DNA of 64,000 nucleotides, from contig JBBPFI010000003.1 of assembly GCA_037974965.1 (NCBI GenBank), positions 992,001-1,056,000 of the forward strand, read 5' to 3'. Positions within the stretch are counted from its first letter, which is position 1. The number at the start of each line of letters is the position of its first letter. The DNA comes from Dacryopinax spathularia. Its lineage: Eukaryota > Basidiomycota > Dacrymycetes > Dacrymycetales > Dacrymycetaceae. Both the position numbers and the translations under genes were made by a program. The notes below the pieces were generated by a model. That model was not told the DNA's origin and made no database searches. It was given only the letters and a program-made list of their open reading frames with translations. Below are positions 24,101-35,464 of the stretch, piece by piece.

Positions 24101-26768
24101 TCACGACCAGCCTCCAGAATTATATCCTTCACTCATCGCGTCGGAGTCTGTGATAGACGAATCTTCGGCATCGCTCATGTCGTCCGCTGCACCGCTAAAG
24201 TCGATGGCGAAAATTTCGGCGGTGACACTAGAAACAGCTGGGGCGGGCCGACCATCGTAGATTGAGCGGTTCGGGCTACTTTGCTGGGTCTGAGCGCCTT
24301 CGTTGAGACTTACTCTGAGAGTCTGAAGGAGCAAGGAGGCGAAGAGGGATTGTCGCTCGTCGCTCAAACCGAAAAGAATCGTCTTGAAGGGCAAGCCATG
24401 AGTGCCGTCCGTGTTGAATACCATCTCATCCCCATGGACGGCCGTGAAGTGACAATGTGAACATGCCTTCTTGGCACAGACAGTCAGCCATGGCCCCGTC
24501 TAACGGATGCTCAGTGGTCGGCAAGAAAACGGTAAGCACGCTTTTCTTACCTCCAGTGCGGCCCACAGTCGGGGATGCTTCTTCATAGCGGCAAACAAGT
24601 TACATCGAGCGTCGTAGTGCACGCAGCTTCCAGAACATCCGGCGTTCCCTTGCTTAGCGGCCTCACGGATAGCAGTCATAAGGAGCGCCTCAGCGTGGAA
24701 CGAGCAGCGTACGCCTTCTTCACCCGTGACGGAGCGCTTGAAGTGGTGATACTTGCGTCTTTCATTCAATTCCTTGCGGCTGATGGCGACGTTCTCCACC
24801 CATGTACAGATTTGGGAGAGTTCGCTCTCAGTCAACTTGAATGGTGGCATGTTACTGCCGCAAAGCTCGAAATAGGCGGGGGAAAGGGCCGGTGCACCAT
24901 TAGATAGATTGGCTTGATAATACGTTTTGGTTTCGTTGGCGGCGAACCAAAAGCTGCTAAGGTTGTTCAGCGCGCTGGTAACGAGGTTCGCCAGATACCG
25001 CAAAGTCGAATCGCTCATATCGGCCTCGACGTAAAGGCTGTGTTCATCTTCAAGCGCGCTGGTGGATGCTTCTTGAGTCCCCTGGGGATCGCTATCGCTA
25101 CCCTGGGCTGGGAATCCCCCACTATCCTGTCCCCGGCCGGGACCATCACCCCGAAAGGCCGGGTATGCGTGCGTCCCTTCCTCGCGATGAGTTTTGTCGG
25201 GGCGATGAAAAGAACGTTCCGCTTACAGAGGTGAACGTAGAGGCCCGGTTCCTCTCGGCCGAGCAAGACGGTGAGGACCGTGGGTAAACTCCAGGTAGGA
25301 GCGTTCTCGTTTGGAGGGTGGCCATGAAAAAAGTTGGCCAGTACTTCGAGCAACGCCGTTAGGAGTCGCAACTTGGTCTTGAACTCGGGCTTGCTGATGC
25401 GATCCGCGTCTGTCTGGGCAAGATCGTGGCGCTGTAGGATCTCAGCCGTAGACCTGATCGTGGAGAGCAAATAGGCGAGCAATGCAGCCCACACATGAGC
25501 GTTCTGGTATGTGAAGAGCGGCCTTCGCTCAGATGATCCTGCGAATAGCTGAGCCCAGTCGACCTGAATTCCTTGGACTGCTTTATTGGATGCATGCAGC
25601 CAGCGAATGATGCCTCGGATTGCGTCGCTCACTTCCACTTCTTTCACCAGCTGGCGTGTAGTGTCGGGAACCGCTTTCAGCGTATACCAATCCATGAGCA
25701 GCTGGGGAAGCGGCTTCCGGAATGGACGATTGCACGTTGAACAGCGCTGCAGGATCTTCCCGATGCAGTTCCTGATCGAATAGAGTAGTACCGGTCTAGT
25801 CATAATATGAGAAGAACACCATGATGGAGGGGGAGCGTAGACGTACGAAGTTGGAGGATGGATCCCGGTACCTTCCTGGTCACTTCCCCCTTTGAGTAGG
25901 GCGAAGAGACGGCTCTCGTAACTGTGAAACGAGTCTGCACGGCAGGCCTCAGGACTGCTCAAGGATCAGCATTGCTCGTGCATACATCTACCTCGAGCAC
26001 GTACTCGTCAGCCAGTCGAATTTCTAACTCCTTGGCCTCGTCCACATCAACTCCGATCTCCTTGACTGACCACTCAATCCCGCCCTCGCCAGCCGGTGTC
26101 CCGGCGGTTGCCGATCCGAAAGAGGGATTCCTCGCAATCACAATCACATCCCCCCGTGGTAGACGAGAGTCGGAGGGTATCGTGACATGGTTTGAGGTCA
26201 GGTACGTCTTCAAGGTAGGCACGCCCCCAAGGCGTGCTTCAGAGGTGGGTCGATTGACGGAAGCCGTTGCAGGTTTCGCAGGTCGAGGGAAGGCTCCTTC
26301 CGCCACCGGCCGTGCAGATATCATCACTGCTGGTATGCGATGGAGTTCGCCTTCTTCGTAGCCATAGCACAGCAACAGCGCCAGACCCTTCACCAACTGA
26401 AGCTCGCTGGGGCCGGGCCGCTTATCGGAAGGCTGAGGATTGCAGATAGGGGTCGGGTACTTCTGCAGACTTTCGATCAAGCAACTTAAGATGAGCGCTT
26501 TCTTATACGCAGGCAGATCCGTGAGAGGGAAGTCATCCATACGTCCAGAGATAATGTCGTGTAGTAAGGTGGACGGAAGTGGGGCGACGGACGTTGGAGA
26601 CATATGAGGATAGACTCGATGCAGCTGGCAGGCCGGAACCTGATGCCTCGAGGAGGGTGAGTCATTCTGCACCGCCCCGCGAACTGGCCCAGCTTCCAGT
26701 ACGACACTCCGCCTTCTGGTAATGATTTCGTCTTGATTACGGACTTGAATTGCAATGACATTCACCAT
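24101..26768 (-). CDS. Deaminase-like protein B (HAE and CxxC signature, 842 aa)
   Basis: Exons 26768-25986, 25947-25227, 25176-24551 and 24499-24101. Phases agree; introns are 38, 50 and 51 bp. It is a paralogue of protein A on the opposite strand. Matching blocks in the same order include HVWAALLAYLLSTI (A: YIYWAQLLACLLDEI), LLTALLEVLANFFHGH (A: LFARLEVLWALVYHI) and an IEWSVKEI-type segment. The signature is F-HAE-A (24697-24689), CSGSC (24645-24631), then VCAKKACSHCHF (CxxC at 24463-24452) and LFGLSDERQSLFASLLL. The K-x2-C-x2-C form recalls OTT_1508-like deaminases. An acidic, Gly-rich linker precedes the catalytic part. Substrate is unknown; candidates are nucleic acid or nucleotides. The first intron (38 bp) is the least certain junction. 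Confidence 0.62.
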
Positions 26769-26935
26769 GAATAAACACTCCTTGTTTGGAACGACCTGGG
26801 GGCCGTTGATGACGTGCTCTCAAGAATTACATCTATGCCTGGTACTAGCGCCTCTACTCGAACCGCTTGGCGCGCATATACCGGATGATCATGTGAAGAT
26901 TGGTCGGGTCATGAAGAAACCGCGACCAATAGGCA

Positions 26936-27296
26936 TTAGAGCGCCGGGGAAGAGCCTTTGTCAACGTGCCGCTCAGGTTTGGCCGAGATGTATGCAGTCA
27001 CAGGGTACGCACCCGTTCGGCCCACTTCGTCCAGTTGTCGACGACTCCGATGTACTGGAACGAGTGGTCGAGGATAAGGTAGTAAGCCAGCCTCCTACAA
27101 GTCTTGCCCAGATCCCAAGTCGAAAAAAGATCGTCCTCGTCGTACCAGGCTTGGTAGTGAGCCTCAGGATCAAAAGGTACTAGGTCGGGACCAGACTTGC
27201 GAAGGAGTGCCACATCTGCGAGCCGATGACTGATATGTTGTCCGCGAGGGCAGTATGCTCACAGGCAGGAATGCGGCGAGGGCGAGTCGATGGCAT
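26936..27296 (-). CDS. Small hypothetical protein (94 aa), three exons
   Basis: Exons 27296-27231, 27195-27013 and 26971-26936, with introns of 35 and 41 bp and phase 0. The first exon starts MPSTRPRRIPACEH. The second has strong coding character (EAHYQAWYDEDDLFSTWDL, then CRRLAYYLILDHSF). The third is short and basic. No family is recognised. It sits between deaminase-like gene B, 168 bp downstream, and the start of the coiled-coil gene at 27520. The model depends on accepting very short introns. Confidence 0.42.
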
Positions 27297-27455
27297 CTTA
27301 ATGAGATTCTACAGAGTGATATCTGATGATAGTACTTGGCAGGACGTGGTGAGAAGCAGTGAGGGGATCACCCGTGCTTGTAGCGCATTAATCCAAGATA
27401 GGCGCCCGGACACGTGACCCAGGGCGCAAGCCTGGCATCGCACCTCGTGGAAGGT

Positions 27456-27500
27456 CTACCTCGTCTACCTCGTCTACCTCGTCTACCTCGTCTACCTCGT
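27456..27500. repeat. 9-bp microsatellite, five perfect copies
   Basis: CTACCTCGT repeated five times without change, ending 19 bp before the ATG at 27520. It therefore lies in the proximal promoter or 5' leader of the coiled-coil gene. Confidence 0.9.
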
Positions 27501-27519
27501 CCGTCATCACTTGCTGGCA

Positions 27520-30500
27520 ATGACATCCCTGGTCAAAAGCAAGAAAAGAACACGACAAGAAGTTGAAGAAGAGGAAAACAACGACGCCGGACGCGTCCAC
27601 GCCCAGTTCCTCTCACGTCCGCCTCCATACCAAGTGCCTCCCTTACTTCCAGTCAACCAGCGTCCTCGACAGCCTCCTGATTCGCAAGCCTCGACCATCG
27701 AAGAATTCTCGCAGCCGTACGAGTGGAACCCCCCGGATCCTGCGATCTTCGACAAGGTTTATCATCGAGAAAAGGCCAACTCTGGCCGCGAGCGGCCCAG
27801 CCGCCGATTGTTACAAGGTACGTAATCATGCAACACACTGATCCGACTTATATGCTGAAGTACGAGGAGATAATACTCGCCCACGACCATACCAGCTTAC
27901 CAGGGCGCCAGCCCCGCCACCCCCTCAGGCTCTACAGGTTGAGCGGCGGGTGTCCACAACTCCCCGAACCTCAATCAACGCAAGCCGGGTGTATGCTCGT
28001 GAACCAACCCCGAGCCCCACAAGGCGTGGGAATTCAGACAGCTTATCAAAGGCTGAAAAGATGTCGAGGAGCAACGGCAGCGAAGTGGCGGAGAATAGTG
28101 GTGCAGAGGTAAGAGTACGGCCGAGGCGGTCGGGCGCACGCAGTTGAGCTGTCGACAGACGGGAAACCAGCAGCCAAGTTCGGCTGGGTCCATTCGGCAC
28201 AACATCGACGACTATAATCGGCCCGTCTGTCAGGAGGATCTACACAGGGTCGATGAGCGGACATTGCAGCAAGTACGTGAACTGCGCGATTGACTATACA
28301 GGAGTAGCTGAACTCCGACAGGGCGGAGATAGCTCCGACACGGCACAGGGTGATGAGGAAGATCATTCGCCGAAAAGATCACGGAGCCCAACGACAGACA
28401 GCGGCCGCATGACCACTGTGGACAAGATGAAGAAGGAGATCACGACATTGACTATGCGGAAGGACGCAGCCATAATGGCGCTCAATGATGCCCTGCGTCG
28501 CCGTAATAACGATGTAAAAAAGCTGGAGGAGGAAAGTATGGCACTTAAGGCGTCCGAGGCAGCCCTCCGACGCGAATTGCAAGAACTGGAAGATAGGCTG
28601 CTTCGGGAGCGCCGAACAACCTCTCACGAGCCGTCAACCGATGATACTCCAACAGTGGGCAGAGCCAGCGTTGAACCCGCAATCAATCTAGCGACCACAG
28701 TATCAGGGCCATCTAGGCGCTCGTCTTCCACGCAAGTAGCACCGCAGACGGATGGCGAGGACGAACACCAAGGCGAAGAACATGAACAGTCGGATCTAGA
28801 CTACGAGAAGCTCCACAATCAGGTGGACTACCTGCGGAAGAAATCTGCTGCATTCGAGGATGCGAACTACGAACTGGTGCAGGAAAATAAGGCCGCCCAA
28901 GCTCGCATCATTGAACTCGAAGCCAGGCTTGAGCAGCGTCATGATCGAAAGCGACGCCCAAAGAAACGGAATGCAAGGATGATACAGGGTGATGGCCGCT
29001 CCGGATCGAATACCGCGCTGGAGAGAGAGCCGAGCGAAGGCAACCGAGCACCTTACCAGGCCCGATCAGACAAGGGACGCTCTATCGACGAAGCCGAGCG
29101 CCAGTCTACAGATGGAGACCTTGACGACGCCGAAGTCAATGAGGGCGACGTACCTGTTATCTTAAGAAGACACTGCTTGGTGCGTGTCATCATCCGCTTA
29201 CTTCTCACATCACAATGTGACCCAAACTCCGCATACGGTCAGAAAGCATTAGCGTCCAAGTTTAAGGAGCTGACGGCTGGACCTCCCCGGTTCGCGCGTG
29301 CGAGACCGAAGTCACCCCGGAGGCCAGGTACTCCGACGGCCGTAGACAGGTCAGAAGTAGAGGATGCGAAGCCACGCCAGGAAAACGACGAGGACTCAAG
29401 CGCTGCCTCTTCGGGGCGGTGCACGCCGGTAAGGGTACCAATGCAGCCCGACTTCGAGCAGGGGAACAAGAATGTGGAGGTGAACGTTCGTTTAAGGGAT
29501 GCGGTAGTGGATCATGTGCTAGCCACGGTCACGGTGAGTGGATCTGATACAGACCAACGCTGCACTGCATTGCTGTAGAAACGACGTGATGGCGACCAAT
29601 GGACCGCCGCATCTACTCGCGGCATCACTCGCGAGTACCTGGAGCATCTTTACACCACCCAAACGTGGAAGACTATGAGACGTAAATGGGCGACAGACAA
29701 CAACGAGACCAAACGGACGATGAAGGAGCAAAAGAAATCCAAAGATCGAAGGACGCAAAGGCCCAAGAAGGTGCGCCAAAGAATGTGACCGGAGACGTCT
29801 TGCACCCTGACAAGCTCCACAGAAACATAAACGACGGCTTTGTGCATGCCACGCCTTCAAAGAGAAGTGGGGGATTGATCCTAGCCCTGTCGTCCTTGAC
29901 GCGCTGATGTCGGACGAGTATTCGACTGCTGGGGAGAGCGATCCAGAGGAGAGAAGAAAGTGGTCTCGCATGGCCTCCGACAGGCTGGGAATACGAGAAG
30001 ACCACATCAAACGAGGACGCATAAGTATCCTGGAAACTGTCCCCCCGAAGTATAGGGATCACTCTGTACGTACGCTGGGCAGCCACAGTACGCAGATGTA
30101 CTGACAGCAAGGCACAGCTCAGTCATCTCTACAGATACCTTGACGATTTGAATGAGGGCAAAGACCACGCAATGCGCGTCTGGCTAGGACGCTATCACAC
30201 CCGCAAGCCTAGCTCGGCTATTCCCGCCGTTGCCGTCGGCGATGGGCCTATCTATGAAGATGAGGAATATGACCGCGAAGCCCGCCAGTTGCCGAAGGAA
30301 TGCAGAGCATCAAATGCCGCAATTCCCCCTGCACTGCTTACCGGCCTGAAGGCATGCTGCGACCACAGCGTACCTTGGGTAGACATGCGTGGCGACGTTG
30401 TAGCTGATCATATCATAGAGCAAATACACCTGGTGAGAGATCTGAATCAAAGAAGGCTGGCAGCTGATCTCTCCAGGAGTCCGAAATAGGGTGGAAGAGT

Positions 30501-30629
30501 GACAAGCAGCGGAAGGCGGTGCTTGACTTTATCGATGCACTGACGGAAGATGGTACCGCTGAAGTTGTGAGTAAAGACGTGCTTCCTGTGGAAGATAGTG
30601 CGCTGACTACCCAAATGCAGATGTACTGA
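27520..30629 (+). CDS. Coiled-coil hypothetical protein with MSDE-type C-terminal domain (863 aa)
   Basis: Exons: 27520-27817, 27912-28108, 28174-28272, 28322-29179, 29243-29533, 29579-29770, 29823-30065, 30118-30432, 30477-30566 and 30621-30629. All phases agree; the last exon is nine bases. The N-terminus is basic and Pro-rich. Around residues 230-440 are two coiled coils (KKEITTLTMRKDAAIMALND; DYLRKKSAAFEDANYELV) separated by an acidic linker. The C-terminal 250 residues contain CHAFKEKWGIDPSPVVLDAL, then MSDEYSTAGESDPEERRKW and a helical tail. That MSDE block recurs in many agaricomycete hypothetical proteins, some near transposons, from memory. Function is unknown. Confidence 0.6.
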
Positions 30630-30860
30630 AGCAGAACGTCGCGGTGGACCAGACCTTCGTTAGCCCTTACCACACGCATACATCCACCAAAAACACCTCT
30701 GCCGATATCGCGGGCGCGCCATAGTACATGAGACGGGAGGAAGCTCGAGCTCTGGTTGTGAAGCACGCTGTCATGTTGTAATATACACAGAACACACGAG
30801 ACTAAGTATTTAGCTGTAATACGAGCCGGCCAGGGCGGCAGGGAAAACGTCGTAGATGCC

Positions 30861-31697
30861 TCAATCGCGGCAAGACCATAATCGCCAGAACCTGCTCAAG
30901 TGAACGCCGCATGTACCCTCAACACCCAGGGGTTTGGCGTCATCGTAGTCTTCCGTAGCGAGGCGAGAGTAGCCAGACCATGGCCTGAACTGATGACTGA
31001 ACTGATGTCGTTCGCGTGAGACTTCCCGCCGACGCAACTCCTCGTCCATGATGGACCGAACCTTCATGGCGAATGCTTCCGGCGTGGTGGTGAAAGGCGC
31101 AGGCGGCTGGATCTGGATCGTCGGCTTTCCACGCATCCTGACGAGCAACGCGTTGGACTTCTTCAAGTGGGCATCACCAACATGAGCTGGACTCTCAGCG
31201 TAGGGAGGGGGAAATCGAGGGTCATGCTCCGGGGTGTCCCCATTGAGGAAGGCCAAGCATTCCCAATTGCCGCTGGCTCGTGCGGCGTCCTTCAGGGCAA
31301 TCAATTCGGGGGTGACGATGACGATGTTCATAGGGCGATTGGGTGGCGGGCAAGAGCTCGGCAGCGAAAGTGGTCGGCTATGAGCCTCCAGAGTTGGGTA
31401 TGAACATTCTCCACTCGCGTTGGCGGCGGTTTGTAGAATCGTAGTGTGGTGTCCGGGGTGATAGGGGGGGAGGTTCTCGGCGGAAGCACGCTCCGCAGTG
31501 GGCGGATTCTGTCCGGGAGCGGGAGGAGGGCCCCGGACTGGAACGGTGTGGTGACAAGGGGCAGTAGATGGAGGTACAGAAGTTGCTGTATTCAAGTGCA
31601 CCGAACTGCCGGCCTTGCTCAACTCAGTTTGTGCCATGATGTCGAGCGTATCGGAATAAGCCTTATCATTGCCAGTAGTCGACGACGGGAGCGACAT
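30861..31697 (-). CDS. Single-exon hypothetical protein (278 aa), parent of a duplicated fragment
   Basis: One uninterrupted frame from ATG 31697 to stop 30861. The N-terminal 120 residues are Pro/Ser/Thr/His-rich and disordered (SVPPSTAPCHHTVPVRGPPP). The central segment NIVIVTPELIALKDAARASG looks structured. The C-terminus has a helix rich in Arg/Glu (SIMDEELRRREVSRERHQF). No family is recognised. Its first 160 codons and the upstream 100 bp are duplicated almost perfectly at 37149-37736. It is transcribed divergently from the 849-residue gene with 186 bp between the starts. Confidence 0.55.
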   Translation of the reverse strand: MSLPSSTTGNDKAYSDTLDIMAQTELSKAGSSVHLNTATSVPPSTAPCHHTVPVRGPPPAPGQNPPTAERASAENLPPYHPGHHTTILQTAANASGECSYPTLEAHSRPLSLPSSCPPPNRPMNIVIVTPELIALKDAARASGNWECLAFLNGDTPEHDPRFPPPYAESPAHVGDAHLKKSNALLVRMRGKPTIQIQPPAPFTTTPEAFAMKVRSIMDEELRRREVSRERHQFSHQFRPWSGYSRLATEDYDDAKPLGVEGTCGVHLSRFWRLWSCRD

Positions 31698-31800
31698 CGT
31701 GAGTATGCAGAGGCCGGGATGCTATGCCATGTCAGAGAGATCTACAACTGCATGGGGAAGGGCTACTGACCAGGGGATGGGATATGGAACTGAGGTTCAG
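31216..31800. repeat. Duplicated segment, copy 1 (585 bp, direct orientation)
   Basis: Nearly identical to 37153-37736, offset 5.94 kb, same orientation. The copies agree over the coding part and differ mainly in the last 110 bp, upstream of the ATG (for example GTGAGTATGCAGAGG against GTAGGTATGCAGAAG). It spans the first 160 codons of the 278-residue gene and about 100 bp of its promoter. Confidence 0.93.
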
Positions 31801-31883
31801 TGGGAAGCCGGGGAGGTACCAGCAGAGGGATGTGATAGAAGTCGAGGGGAGTCGTTGAGGCGAAGCAGGCGGGACGTCCGAGG
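31698..31883. promoter_or_regulatory. Bidirectional promoter region
   Basis: 186 bp between the divergent ATGs at 31697 and 31884. About 100 bp of it lies inside the duplicated segment, so the truncated copy near 37.7 kb carries the same promoter half. Confidence 0.4.
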
Positions 31884-34589
31884 ATGGAACCAATTATATA
31901 TCCCGGGTGGAGTGCCTCAAAGCGCCAGTCCCATGTGAATCAACTCCCCACATTTAGGCGCCCGAACTCACACAGGCCTATACTACCGACAGTAGCAGCG
32001 CGCCGACCATATCCTCCACGATTCGCTACTGAGGAAGATGCAAGCCCGGGCATCCGACTGGCCAGGAAGAAGAGGACACTCAAACCACTTCTTGGGCGAC
32101 CACACACCGGCGCCACGGTCCAAAGCACAAACCACATTAGCCGTTCCAAAAGAGGTCCGGATATGATGTTATTCGCACAGGTGCGCTCTGGTAACTTCGA
32201 TTTCCCTGCGAGAAACTGCTCACGATGGTTTGTGGCGAGAAGTTCCTCGAGTCCGCCTCCAAAATGGGGGGCGTCGGCCGTCGCCTGGTGCAATTCCGCA
32301 TTCGACTCCGTCCACCGACGACACGCATACAGTAGTCACCACTCATCTGAAAAGTGACCAACCTACTACAAAAGGACGTCTGTGCCTCCTTCGCATCTTA
32401 TCCGTCCCACTCAGAAGACCAGGCCTGCGCGAATGCACCGAGCAGCCATGGTTCCCACCCTTCAAGTGACCTCCGTCGAAGCTACGGACGAGGTTGGGGC
32501 CGGAGCTGATGACGTCCATCGTGAAGTTGTTCGTATGCAAGATCCACTCGGCGTTCTGGAAGGGCGAAGGGGGCGTACTGTGGGACTGTCGATTGTACAC
32601 CCAAGTGAGAGCGAAGAGGCGCACATGGCAGACGTGGGCAGCGCTGCGGCGAGAGGCGGTAGCTGTGGAACGGAGGGTTTAAGGCAACGCCCGTCCACCG
32701 TGGACACCACATTGGCGGTCCTCGCACTCAACTCTCCTCCCTACCGCTACCCACAGGGGGAACTGAGGGAGGCCATCGAAATGCGTACTCTGGAGAACAC
32801 ACGCGATGAATCTCGGGTTCAGGCCGACCGGCAAAACGAGACGAGCCCTGCTGACTATAGGGCTATCGCATGCGAAGGCCACAGCGAGCAGGAGCCAAGG
32901 GACCTGCAGATTAGAGGTGAGGGTGATCTTCCCATGTCGCATATCGAGGAGCATGACACACGATCGACGTCTGGATCTTCAACATCGGCGACTAGCGAGG
33001 CTTGCGTATCAGCCATTCCCTTTGACCACGCAGAGGCTGAAGAAAATCATTCGCCGAACTCACTGGCACGTACGCGAAGGATCTCAGAACTAGCGCAGCC
33101 ATCCGAAGGGTCGGAGGTGAGGGTCGCAGACGAAGGCGAGGGCGACGTCCATCCGTACGGCTCAACGATCACCGTGCCAGCCCGTGATCCCCTCTCAGGA
33201 AATGCCAATTCGGGTGAACGTCTGGTCGAGGACGATTTGCAAAAGAACGAATCGGGGATGCAGGCTCATACCAATACGGAAGCGATGGGATCCGGCGTTC
33301 ATACGTGGTCCATCGAGCCCATCGAACCCATCGCACCCATCCAACCCATCCAACCCATCCAGCCCATCCAGCCCATCCAACCCATCGCACCCATCCAACC
33401 CATTCAACCCATCCAGCCCATCCAGCCCATCCAACCCATCGCACCCATCCAACCCATCCAGCCCATCCAACCCATCGCACCCATCCAACCCATCCAACCC
33501 ATCGAGCCCATCCAGCCCATCCAACCCATCGCACCCATCCAACCCATCCAGCCCATCCAGCCCATCCAGCCCATCCAACCCATCGAGCCCATCCAACCCA
33601 TCCAACCCATCGAGCTGCTGGAACCCATCCAAGCCATGGAACCCATCCAGCCCATCCAGCCCACCCAACCCATCGAACCGAATGAATCCATGAAGGCCAT
33701 CCAACCCACCCAACCCATCGAACCGAATGAATCCATGGAGGCCATCCAACCCACCCAACCCATCGAACCGAATGAATCCATGGAGGCCATCAAGCCTGCG
33801 GTACAACAACAAGCGCTGGACGATGGTAGCAATTCGGAGGTTCTCGCTGCGGTGCATGAAGATGAATCACGGGCAGCAGTCCACCTTGCCCAGCGCTCGA
33901 GATCTGAAGAATACGAACGTCATCTACCCTCAGTGGCTAGTGTCGATATTGGTCCGAGAGACTGGGTGGCACAGTATACACTAGACGATCCCAGGTTCTG
34001 GAGGCTGGCAGCCGAGGCTCTCATCGACAACAAAGATTGGGAAGCGTGGATGCAAGTAGCCGTATTGCAGGCCATGAGGGAAGGCAGGCTCGGGGTAAGC
34101 ACGTCATAAATAGATACTCCTGGGCCCAGTAAGCTGACATGGTCTTAGCGCCTTCGGACCACGGGGCTGTCCAGTAAGGAAGAGATAGCGGCGGATGAGC
34201 GCCTCTGGGGACCACCCATTCAAGCGTGGAAGGCATCGGCACAGGAGAAGAGGGAACATAGCATTCGGATGACGGCGATTGCGCTGCGCGACGGCTGTAT
34301 CTCTCAGTTCTACCGGAACCACCGAAAACTCGAGCTGAGCGAAGCAGGCCATAAGGCATGGAGCGATTTCGGCATGAGTTGGAATTTGCGGCCAGCGCGT
34401 CGCCGTGCCCGTAAGTTTGCGGCCAAGATCGACCATATGACCTGGCGGGAGGATCTCGCCCTGGACTGGGGGGTTGCGAAGCTCGGGGCCATGAAGCTTT
34501 GCGGGTTGCCTAAGCTACTGTTGAAAAGACACTGGCTTTGGGGGCTCGAAACGCTGAGTAAGAGTATGCGCGGTCTCCACGAAGTGTGA
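31884..34589 (+). CDS. Hypothetical protein with long Pro-Ile-Gln repeat (849 aa)
   Basis: Exons 31884-32180, 32240-32331, 32375-34094 and 34149-34589; introns 59, 43 and 54 bp; phases agree. The N-terminal half is acidic and Ser/Glu-rich with no recognised domain. Residues about 440-600 are a tandem P-I-x repeat (x mostly Gln, sometimes Glu or Ala), passing into three degenerate units of the form [15 protein letters not shown]. The C-terminal 230 residues look folded: [20 protein letters not shown], then a second helical part ending [19 protein letters not shown]. The repeat is encoded by 9-bp words, so other frames are open there too and are artefacts. The first two exons were joined by phase and are less sure than the rest. 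Confidence 0.58.
33313..33790. repeat. 9-bp coding minisatellite (CCCATCCAR and variants)
   Basis: About 36 consecutive 9-bp words encode P-I-Q, P-I-E or P-I-A. After 33640 a longer unit of about 54 bp (ending CGAATGAATCCATGGAGGCC) is repeated three times. Because 9 is divisible by 3 and the word has no stop, all three forward frames and the reverse frames stay open. Confidence 0.92.
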
Positions 34590-34909
34590 TCGCTGACATA
34601 TACGACAGTTTGCTTCCTCATACTATGGAAAGCCCTGGGAATGACGCCGAGGGAATGGGTGACGGGATTGGTCGGTGTGCGGGGGCATGTTAATTAGAGT
34701 GGGCGTACGTCATATTGTCAATACGCATGTAGTAGGCTACAGGCGAGGGCGTCTATTCGCATATGCAATAAAATCTGTTCATGGGGTCTTCAGGGTGTTG
34801 TCGAGACGCGGCAAGCGAGCTATCCGCTCCTCCGTTTCCTTACTCTCTACCACCGCTCACTCACCTCGATAGGCACATCTCTGGTCTTTGCCAAGTCATA
34901 CTGTCGACA
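34590..34909. other. Intergenic, no gene seen
   Basis: A 320-bp gap between two plus-strand genes. No motif or repeat was recognised. Confidence 0.4.
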
Positions 34910-35396
34910 ATGAACCCTCTGGTTCGTAACAATAACCCGAAGTCCGTGAGGATCGGCACAAGGATTGCATCGTGGCTGTCCGATGATCTGATAGAGACAG
35001 CAACTGGTCAGTCCGGCTCCATCCTTATTGTGACGACGCATTCATGGGCTTTTCGTAGATCCACCGAGCCCTCCTCCCAGTACTCACGCAATCGGCTTAG
35101 ACCGTTCCCGTGCTAGCACGTCCCTTCGTCCGCTACCGTCTACCCAGGTTGTCAATGCCAGTCAGCGCGTGTCCACTCGGTACAATGCTGGTAAGCCCCT
35201 ATCTCGCGAGAGTAATATGAAAGCGCATACATGCACCCTATGGTAGACCTTTCTCACTACAAGACTTCCGGCAATGGCGAACAAGTCGACTATCGTCATG
35301 AAAATCGCATGCCTGTGAGTAGTAGCGAGCGCATACGTGCTACTGAGGCTAATCCACGAATAGAACGACGAGGCGAACCACAAGTCAGTGGAATGA
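34910..35396 (+). CDS. Small hypothetical protein (109 aa), four exons
   Basis: Exons 34910-35006, 35059-35190, 35247-35314 and 35364-35396; introns 52, 56 and 49 bp, all GT-AG with matching phase (1, 1, 0). The protein begins MNPLVRNNNPKSVRIG and ends MPNDEANHKSVE. Middle residues are Ser/Pro-rich (PPSSPPSTHAIGL). No family is recognised. Three consecutive introns agreeing in phase is the main support. It ends only 68 bp before the next gene, so an alternative is that it is the 5' part of a longer transcript. Confidence 0.45.
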
Positions 35397-35464
35397 AGCA
35401 TTAGTGCTGCCTCGACTTCGGGCTGACCCAGATTCACAGTCACACGTCGCCGGTGTCTGCCAAT

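Noticed and set aside
33184-33857. Ser-Pro-Asn, Thr-His-Pro and Gly-Leu-Asp repeat ORFs on both strands
   Set aside because: They are alternative-frame shadows of the 9-bp repeat; only the P-I-x frame continues into non-repetitive coding sequence on both sides.
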